A stretch of DNA of 64,000 nt. It comes from Leuctra nigra (lineage: Eukaryota > Arthropoda > Insecta > Plecoptera > Leuctridae). Location: contig OW203762.1 in the NCBI GenBank assembly GCA_934045905.1, positions 25,328,345 to 25,392,344 of the forward strand, in the 5' to 3' direction. Below are positions 51,140 through 60,200 of the stretch, in pieces. Each line of letters starts with the position of its first letter. The stretch's first letter is position 1. The translations under genes and the position numbers were made by a program. Under the pieces are notes generated by a model, which was not told the origin of the DNA, searched no databases, and worked only from the letters and a program-made list of their open reading frames with translations.

Positions 51140-51430
51140 TAAAGTCGCACTGTTCTTTAGATGAATGATTATGATAATAATGATGATGATAATGATGATG
51201 ATGATGATGATGATAGGAAAATGACGAAGAAGACTATAGTTTACGAAGAATGATGGGAAACGAGGTGGTTGTGGCCTATTAGTAGCTTGGATCATAGTTT
51301 TCGGGAACCTTCCCATTATTTGCCTCTTGACTAAGGGAAAACACGAAAAACCACGATGATGAACGACGACCACGGGAATCGAGCCCGTGACCTCCAGAGT
51401 GCAAGTCCAAAGGGTCAATGTCAAAGCAAA
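51140..51430 (-). repeat. SINE-like repeat, most complete
   Basis: Minus strand: box B GGGCTCGATTCCCGTGG after GCACTCTGGAGGTC, core GTTTTCCCTTAGTCAAGAGG, TAGGCCACAACCACCTCG, an (ATC)n tract and the AGAACAGTGCGACTTTAA end. Confidence 0.8.
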
Positions 51431-52970
51431 GATTCATTTTCATTTATCTTTGGTCCAAGTCTAAGGCAACTGCTAACAATAATTAATCCTCCCCTAGAAT
51501 ATTCCTATTTCCTTCAGTACAGGTATTGCATTTATCAATGGGAAAACAATGTGACAAGGGTATACAAGGGTATTCGCTGAATACACTTTAAATAATAACA
51601 ATCTTAGAAATGCCAGGGGGGGGGGGGCTTCGAAAGAGTTAGTTAAAAAAATCAACTATGTCCCCCACGCCATCGGCAACATACAAACGCCTGTAGTGTG
51701 ATAAGATTTCGTTACACCTAAGAAGATAGGTTTTACCACAGGTTTTTGGCAAAAGGTAGAGAATATGATGATGTATAATTGCACCGCTTTCTTCTGACGT
51801 TTTCTAACATAAACTTTGTAATTTTGTTTATTTCTGTAAGTATACTTTTTAAAAATCAATTTAAGTCAGCCAAGTTTCAAGGGATGCCTTTCAGAATGTA
51901 TTAAAAAAAGTTTCTGCGGCTCTGAGATAAGTTTTATTTTTGTTTTGCCCTGGTAACTTCGAACAGCCTGGAATGGGAAAAGTTGTGTTGCTCGACGAAT
52001 GAGAAGAGAGAGTGCTCTTGTCAGGGGCTTGCAGGTCTGAGACCACGGGGCTGTCTCATCCGTCATCATCCTCGAGATATGAACTGAATTGTTGCACGGC
52101 ACGCGAGCGTGGGCACGGCAGCACCCGAATCCTTGGCCTGGCCCTTCACTGTATCTCCATCTCGCCATCTTAGTCATTTGTCGGAATAGCATTGGTGGTA
52201 GGTACCCATGAACATTATCATGAGAATTGTATTTTGTTCCATATAGGTGCTAACGTCGGCAAATGTCGACTTTTGAAGTTCACGTACGAAAATTGCAAAA
52301 AGAACAGTATTTTATTGCAGTACCTATGGCAGTATGTTATTATGATATTATATTGTAATTGACGTGTTATACCATGAAAATGGTCACAAACAAAATAAAT
52401 AATCTAATCTAATCACATAATACAAAAATGTAACAAGAAACTGTTTATTGTTGTAGGTATTTACTGGAATAATAAAGAACTGTAAGTACATATAGATCTG
52501 ATTACACGCTGTAGTTCGCCACACCACCAACGCAAGGTAGCTAATTTTGGTTAGGTATGTACCGTACCTAAATCTAGGATCTAATTAAAAATTAGAGGAC
52601 GTACTAGGTAGAGTGCTTTACATTTTGTAATTTACCTATTGGTGAAAAAAATGTGAAATACCTTCCTTGGAGAAATTGTATGGGAAACGTTCTACTGTCC
52701 CTGATAAATGGAACCGTTTTGTGTGGATTCTATCTCCTCCTCTCGTGGTAGTACTACCCTTGAGTGTAGTCTAGTACCTCGTAGCTCTAATAAGGTTCCT
52801 GTCTTTACTTGTAGGAGGCCAATAATGTTAGGACCTCCAATTTCCAAAATATGATTTCTCCAAGACTCCAACCAACGAGAGTTATACTTATGGATAGTAT
52901 CAAATTAGGTAGGTACAGATTTTCTTATGAACCAAAATTCAGTATTATTTTGAGTTTGTTCAGTGCTGTA

Positions 52971-53094
52971 ATGTCTACTTCATCGTCCTCCGATAAAAAT
53001 TTTGTACAAAATTTTAAGTATGACCCATTGTTTCAAAATAAAACATCGTGCTCTGTTCGAACAAATGTCTGCACAGTGCATTATGGAAATGGAA
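52971..53094 (+). CDS. Candidate first coding exon of an unrecognised gene
   Basis: An initiator-like TTCAGT lies immediately 5' of ATG 52971. The frame begins MSTSSSSDKNFVQNF, is 41 codons long and ends at GGAA|GTGAGT, a strong donor, with one base carried over. I do not recognise the protein and no matching downstream exon in the right phase was found; a frame at 53441-53635 ending in ...MSRHKEV is coding-like but does not join in phase through a good acceptor. It could be chance. The 16 bases before the ATG match the Rab24 promoter candidate. Confidence 0.25.
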
Positions 53095-53179
53095 GTGAGT
53101 GCAATTGGCGATATTGGTCAAGTGTCCTTCACAAACATTTAACAGAGTTCGTTGGGATTAAATCGCATTCTATCGTGGG

Positions 53180-53246
53180 CAGTGGTCGGCCTTCCTTCAA
53201 TTAAATATTAAATCCTTTTAATTAATGACTCGTGATCCGACCACTG
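53180..53246. repeat. 67-bp repeat with CAGTGGTCGG inverted ends
   Basis: CAGTGGTCGG at the left and CCGACCACTG at the right are perfect 10-bp inverted ends around an AT-rich TTAATTAA-like core. It may be a tiny hAT-type relic; no clear flanking duplication. Confidence 0.5.
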
Positions 53247-53859
53247 ATATTGTGGTGATCAACCACAGACATAGGAACGGGGGTGTGGCCTTCACAACCC
53301 CCACCCCCTACGAAACAACCCTATTGAACAGACCTTCGCAAAACTAGCTCTATGTGTTGACAATGATACTCAAAGTTTTTGATAACAATACCGCATGGTA
53401 TTGGTATGATACTAGGTAGTACATAAACAGTATAAAAAGGATGGTACTCGTTATGTACCTACAGATTTGTACTTCCTATGTTCGGCATGGATGGCGAAGG
53501 GTAGAGAGTAAAGAAGAGTTTATTGAAAAACATTATGAGATAACGACTCTGGTAGGTACATCTGATCCACAATTTGATCTTATTTCCAAGCGGTATCATG
53601 AAAATGACAGAATGAGCAGGCATAAAGAGGTTTGATGTGCCTTTTAAAAAGGGGGCGGAGGATACGTCAAAAGAAGTTCAACATTTTGAGGATAGATAGT
53701 TAAATACATACCACTTGGAGATGGTGTGCCAAACGTGGGGTGACGTTTGTCGAAGTCACCGACTATTGCACTTATTTATAAAAAATGTTTAATACACAAT
53801 TTTCTTCAAAATCATAATGACAACAAAATTTTACCAGACACTGCACAGACGTCATCCAT

Positions 53860-53935
53860 ACCGCATGCGCGAACAGCCATGTTTTCATATGCGCAAAAAG
53901 TGCGCGCGCTGTGCGGCGAGTTTGTTCAGTGCTTT
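53860..53935 (+). promoter_or_regulatory. Candidate Rab24 core promoter
   Basis: A locally CpG-rich patch contains CGCATGCGC at 53862-53870, which resembles an NRF-1 half palindrome, then further TGCGC repeats, then an arthropod-type initiator TCAGT at 53926-53930. A start at about 53928 would give a 185-base 5' leader to the Rab24 ATG. No TATA box is seen at the right distance. The same 16 bases GAGTTTGTTCAGTGCT also occur at 52952-52967. Confidence 0.45.
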
Positions 53936-54112
53936 CACTAAAGAGGGCAGCACACTCGGGAGCAATGCTGCTATCTGGGATGTTAATTTTACACTAAGTG
54001 GAAGGCGGCGACGCAAAAAACTTTAAAAAAGGAGCAAGGTCGAGCGTGATTCATCATCAGTCATGAACTCATGACAATGGGATTTTGACAGTTTGTTGAC
54101 ATTGGGATTACA
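53928..54112 (+). other. Presumed Rab24 5' leader with short uORFs
   Basis: If transcription starts at the TCAGT initiator, the leader contains three short upstream frames: 53965-53997 (10 codons plus stop), 54063-54074 and 54071-54088. All end before the main ATG. This layout commonly lowers or regulates translation, but the leader itself is inferred. Confidence 0.35.
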
Positions 54113-54226
54113 ATGAGTAGAGTGGATATAAAAGTAGTGTTGCTTGGGAGTGAGTTTGTGGGAAAAACTAGTTTGCTTGAACGGTTCGTTTACGATAGGT
54201 ATTCTACAAACTGCGCTTATCAAAAT
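54113..54226 (+). CDS. Rab24: Rab24 coding exon 1 (residues 1-38)
   Basis: 114 coding bases from the ATG to a CAAAAT|GTAAGC donor, phase 0. Encodes the first beta strand, the P-loop and helix 1, ending in ...CAYQN just before switch I. The frame remains open past the donor to 54313, but that read-through has no Rab similarity. Confidence 0.95.
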
Positions 54227-57200
54227 GTAAGCACCCTAACCTCAAATGTCATAACATTGATGATTGGACTAAGAAGTATTAGTCCAAACCAGATTAACAT
54301 ACCTACGTATTAGAGCTGTGCATGCATGATGATTCATACTAGTAGTTACGTTAAACTGTGGCCATATGCCGGCTGTGCTACTGCTGGCACGAGTTTCTGT
54401 GGCGGGTAAATTCGGGTTTACCTGCGGCTTGATTCACGTTAACGACAAGGAATCGTGGAAGTCCTCGCAACCAGTGGACAAACCTCTGCTTGTCGCTTGT
54501 GGAATTGAATTGTCTCACATGCAGCCATGCAAACGGGTGACGATATCAATTATACCAAATACATGCGATGTCAGTCTCGTAACGTCAAAGGTCATAATTT
54601 TATGCCAGCACTCGGCAGAGCCATAGTTTTCATGCATTTTATCTATTATACACCCATTACACCATTATACATTATTTATCTATTATATCTATTATTATAA
54701 TAGAAGTTGATGCGAGTTTTACCAAATCTCAATAGATTAGATTGGATTGGATTAATAAAGTCATCTCGACAGGGTCCTAGGTCATATTGCACTTTAAAAT
54801 AAAATGTTTTGTGTTAAGTGTGGTCTTGTGGGTGGGGAGGGGGGGGGAGGCTCTACCTCTATTTTCGAGATCGTTTGAGTCAAAAATGTCATACAGATTT
54901 ACGGCCACCTGGCATCAGACAAAACAAAATAATAAACTGATTTTGCTTATACCTATGCGAGCACTTGAAAGATCTTGAAAATAGAGGTCAGTACTGGTGG
55001 GGAAGCAAGTCTAGAATGGAAAGTGGTGGGTTCGGGGTGGCAGGACCAAATACAAACATTCAGCCATGGGAATAGAGTAATGTCTACTCTCTTAAAATAT
55101 AGTGTCTCTAGAACTAACCGGACACTCCCCACCCCTCCATTCATTATTTCTTTGTCCTCACCTCTCTAGAAAATGGAGAATTCACGCCCTGTTCATGTAC
55201 TATATACAATTTTACACTGTCACTATTACAGATATGAATTGTAGGTATTCAACCTCCCCCACATAGCCAATCATTGTAATGCTCTATTTGCACTGGTCCA
55301 TGCAATATTCATCCAAAACAGAGAAGATTTTAATGCCAAGAAATCCAACGTCATACTTTGGTTTGGTCTCATATCATAAAAAATATTGATGGTCAACTAT
55401 CTTTGGTAACCATTACAATGATCCATATTTAGTTTACCCTTTCAGACATTCACTGGAATAATAATTTTAAAAAAATCTTCCTTTAAAGTTCGTTCACTTT
55501 AAGAATATTTCTGACGTTTTAGTCGATCACGTCGTTCATTGGTCGTTCACGTGAACACTGCCCTGTCAATGGCAAGACTTTCTTCTTTGTATTATTGAAA
55601 TTGCATAAATTATGTGATAGTATACACAATTTGTAATAGTAGAAAATATTAGAAAAATTCAATAAAATTGATTTATTTTTATCTAGTTGTTTTATTTATA
55701 CATATTTTTTGATTATTGATATTTACATGTGTAGGTATACAAACTAGAGGTGAGCGCGTGAGTGATTTTTTACTCGCGCGCGGTCACGTCACGCGGCCAC
55801 GTTTTCACTCACGCACGCGGGCTATGTATTTCGCTCACGATCACGCACACTCACGCAGGAAATCTCAGGACTCATGCACGCTCACGCACACTCACGAATT
55901 ACAGCTCACGCAGTCACTTACGATGATAAATATCTACAAAGTGTCATCACAACTTTACATCGCAACTTTACAGACCACCAAAATGACATCCCTGGCCAAA
56001 ACGCACAAAAATCTGTTGTTCGTAATGAAAAAATTATGTAAAAATTAAGAAAATCATGCCCCGCAGGGTGGTTATTTATCTCAATGTACGGAACAATTCT
56101 ATTAAAAAATGTTACTTATTTAGAGCTCATAGTCTGGAATACGACCCAAAACTACTTCACCTACTTCAAAATCTACATATAAAATATATATACTATTGAT
56201 GAAAATAATTTCGAATTTTTTGAGCGAGCGTCACCACGGTACTCTTATGGCACTTTCTCTGTGTGTTTTTTTTGTTTGTTTGTTTGTATGTTTTTTTGCC
56301 TGCACTGCCCAGGTCAAACCGCACAACCAATCGATCTGAAATTTTGCAAACATACTATTGTAATCTATGCGGTCCCTGGGATCTTTTCTGAATGGGATCG
56401 TGTGATTGGTTCAAATTTTATAAAAATTATCTTTCGATTGGTTGGTTCGATCAATTTGAAATTTAGCAAAGTCGTTGCAATCAACTTTGTACCCAATCAT
56501 AAAAATTTTCAGCCAAATCCTCCCATTGGTTCAAATTTGAAACCATTTTTCCTGTGATTTTTGAAATTTAAACTAGAACCGATTGACCGACCAACTAAAA
56601 ACTTCGCATGGTCATTGGTACCAACATTTAAGGTATTTTTGCCAATTTTCATTTTAATCTGTCCTTAATTTCAAAAGTTTTTGTCATTTTAGGGACATTT
56701 TGCATGTTGGCTGTCAAATTCACGGCGACTTCGAATCTTCAGTTCAAGGCAAGGTAGTTAGAGCAGAAAGTTTTCAACGATATGAATATTAATCGTTCAA
56801 CAGATTGATCTGATATTGTGTACACACTAATATCATATCATATGAGTGGTCCCAGGTATATTTTTTGAACGAGATCCTGTGATTTTCGAAAATTAACAAG
56901 GAACCGTTCAATCATAAAGGTTTAATCGATCAACTTAAAACTTAGCAAGGATATTGGGACCAATATTTTTGGAGGTTTTGGAGATTTTTATACAAGTCTG
57001 TGACGAAATTCAAGAATTGGCTTTTAATGACATTTTCGATAGACATAATTTCGGTTCGAGGTGTTGCGTGTATCCGTGCTCGCTCATCAACGCGTTACAC
57101 AGAGCGTTTTCCTAGTTTATTCTAACAGTCTATTATAAAATCTATATATTCAAGACTGAAGAAACTCTGAAGTAGACCAAAAGATCACCGTTGTGAATGT

Positions 57201-60200
57201 TAACCACGCGTGGCATGCGTGTCACGATTCACGCGTGACTAGAAACTTTGCACACTCACGCACACTCAAGCTAAAAGTCGTTAGTCACGCGTGACTCACG
57301 TAACGCGATCACCTCTAATACAAACGCTCGCTAGACTACAGTAGTACACGGCCGCCATTACGGATCATTATTCATAACGTGAACGACTTTTAGTAATCTT
57401 TCAGCAGACACGTAGGAACTACTTTCATCATGGGGGAATGGCGACATCTGGGGGTGGGGGCAAGCACCCCAGCTTTAACCTCGCAGGGTGTTTTCATTAG
57501 AATAAACAATTAAAAAGTGATTCTGGGACTCTAAAATGCACAAACAACCCTCCAATTGTTGCCCCACAGGGCGTTTTTTTAGAATATAAATAATTTTAAA
57601 GTACAGTTGTGCAGACGGTTTGTTCCGTTGATTTTGCTGGTGGCCCTGAAAAGGGCCGAAAACAACCATTACAATTTTAAAGTAATACTGGGATGCAAGA
57701 CTTCTCAAATTACAACAAACCTCCTATTGTGGGCGGTTGTTTTTAGAATTTTAGCAATTTTAAAGTGATTCTGGAATGCTAAACTTAATTTTGTATGGTG
57801 AATACAAACCTCCTATAGTGGGCGTTTTTTTTAAGAATTTTAGCAATTTTAAAGTGATTCTGGAATGCTAAACTTAATTTTGTATGGTGAATGGGGGGTC
57901 AGTCTGCTCGAGTGGGGCGGGGGGGGGGGGGGTTATTCCTCATCCCTACTCGTCTGTCTTTCAGAAAATACTTCTCATAATTTTCCTACCATTGACAAAT
58001 CAAGTTATAAAAACAGTCCCAAGTCCTGATTTCAATTTTATTCCAAACTTAGTGAAAGCAATATTTCACTCCTACCTTTGCTCCTACTCATACAATATTT
58101 TTTATTTTCCCAACAATCCAAAAATAAGCAAGAACTTATAATTATGAGGCAAATTGGCATTACATTTATAAATATTCTTTGTTTTCCATGATATATGAAT
58201 ATGATTTACTCTACAGACAATTGGAGCAGCGTTTGCCGCCAAACAAGTCCAATGCGGAAAAAGAAAATTTGTAATTGGAATATGGGACACCGCAGGAAGT
58301 GAAAGGTAAATGCAATTGCAAAGGAAAATCAATATTCGGTTTGAAGTAGGGTATAAAATTAAAGGTAGTACTACCTTACATTTAATATAATATAATAATA
58401 TACATGAACCTGAATCAAATAGTATAAACTACAGTGATAATAAAAAGTACCTTCATTATTTCAAGTAGATACTTACACTGTTGAAGTTTTGTGGTAAAAA
58501 AAATACATTTTGTTTATTTTAATCATTCATTTTACTATTTCACCTTTTGCCAGACCAGCAGGCAGGAAGTCTTCATCACAATCCTTCAATAATGCATCAT
58601 TAAAGTCAATACCTTACCTACTACATCAAGATCTAAATTCTTCTGATTTATGTTATAAAAAGAGATTTCATTGTTATTCATGACTTCGCCATGTGACTGT
58701 AGTACAGTAAACTGTCAAAAAAATCTAATCCAATAGAACAGTAAAAGATTCGAGATTCCACTTAGGTACCTATACTAAGGTCGGTGACAGGAAAAGATGA
58801 ACCCACTTGAGCATTGCCACATATAGGGCGACCCATGCTAGAGCGGGTTTATCTTTGCCTGTACCGACCGTACACTGTCATTACTTGATCACAGTCACTA
58901 ATTAGTAATTGGTGTCGATTTGCTTGGAGCCAATTATTTGATTAAGAGGTATAAGGGCAGAAGTCCATTTCAATTATTCTTGAGGTGAGCTCATAAATCA
59001 AAATTTCTGGGTTCATCCAATTATATTTGTAATAGTGTTATGAGTCATTGTGTACAAGAATGCTTCGATATAACTGTATTTTTTGACATCAGTTAATGCC
59101 AATTGATAGAGCTTGATTACATCATTCCAAAAGCAACACAAAATCGATAAAATGGACTTTCACCCTTCTATCTCGGAGTACAGATATAATTATATTGAGA
59201 AATGCTAAATGTAGTAGACAACATAAATCATACTTGATAAGAGTGGTGTACTATTACCTTACCTCTATGCTATTGTGGTGTTAGGGACACTCTCATTACA
59301 GTACAGTCATTATTAAATACTTTTCAAACAGTCATTACAAGTTGTTTCCGATCCAATGTTTGCAAAGCCCAGATAGAATTCGTAATAATCTGTACAACCA
59401 GCTGATTACATCTAACCATGTGGTTTCTAAGTTTCAAGAACTTTATAAATACCTAGCTCACTTCCTGATTGATATGGGTCATATATTAAGGTACTTACTA
59501 CCTAGTTGCACTCTGTGACATTTGTTGGGCTTTGCAATTCATTACCAAGTATGAATTTGGAATATGAATTTTAATTTTGTATGAATTTTTATGAATTTCT
59601 TAAAACGCCTACATGTTTTGTCTGGGAAGTGGTTGTCAAATTTTAAGAGTGAAAGGATCTCGTAAAAAATATAAAATTTAAACGAGTGTGTAATCTTCCT
59701 TATGACAGGTAATTTGAAGCTTCTAAAAGCATAGAGGATGCTAAAAGTGTGACTTTCACAAGTTAATTGATTCTGAAAACTCAATACAATGTAAAGGAGA
59801 ATGGGTATAAATAAGTTACACCTGACCGGACATTATCTAGCTCTCCACAATGATCTTTAAATGTGTTCTTATCATAAAAGAGCTCATTGTAAAAGAATCT
59901 TCGATAACCTAAATTGTGTACATATTTTCAGAATCATGTTCTAAAAATCTAAATATCAAAGGTTTCCTCAAGTTGAACCATAAATACCAAAAGAAAAGTT
60001 GAATAAATACCAACTGCAAGATGAAAAGATTTTCCTCCTTTGGGATCAAAATATCTTTTCATCTTGCGTTGGTATTTAAGAGGGCTGAGTAGTGAGCGTG
60101 GCCTTGAAGAGTTTTCTAATCGATTTTTATCAATATCTTTTACCAATGTAATTGTTCAAAAATAGGTCTTTGTATGAGTATTCAGAACAGTTCAATGAAA

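Noticed and set aside
51089..51424. 111-codon minus-strand frame with a run of isoleucines
   Set aside because: It is a translated SINE; the Ile run is the (ATC)n microsatellite.
53441..53635. Coding-like frame ending HENDRMSRHKEV just upstream of Rab24
   Set aside because: No acceptor in the right phase joins it to the 52.97-kb exon, and I do not recognise it; left as unsupported.
54366..54626. 86-codon frame inside Rab24 intron 1
   Set aside because: Intronic, no splice support and no family features.
55716..56048. 110-codon frame rich in His/Arg/Thr
   Set aside because: It is the CTCACGCAC-rich subterminal zone of the hAT-like element read as protein.
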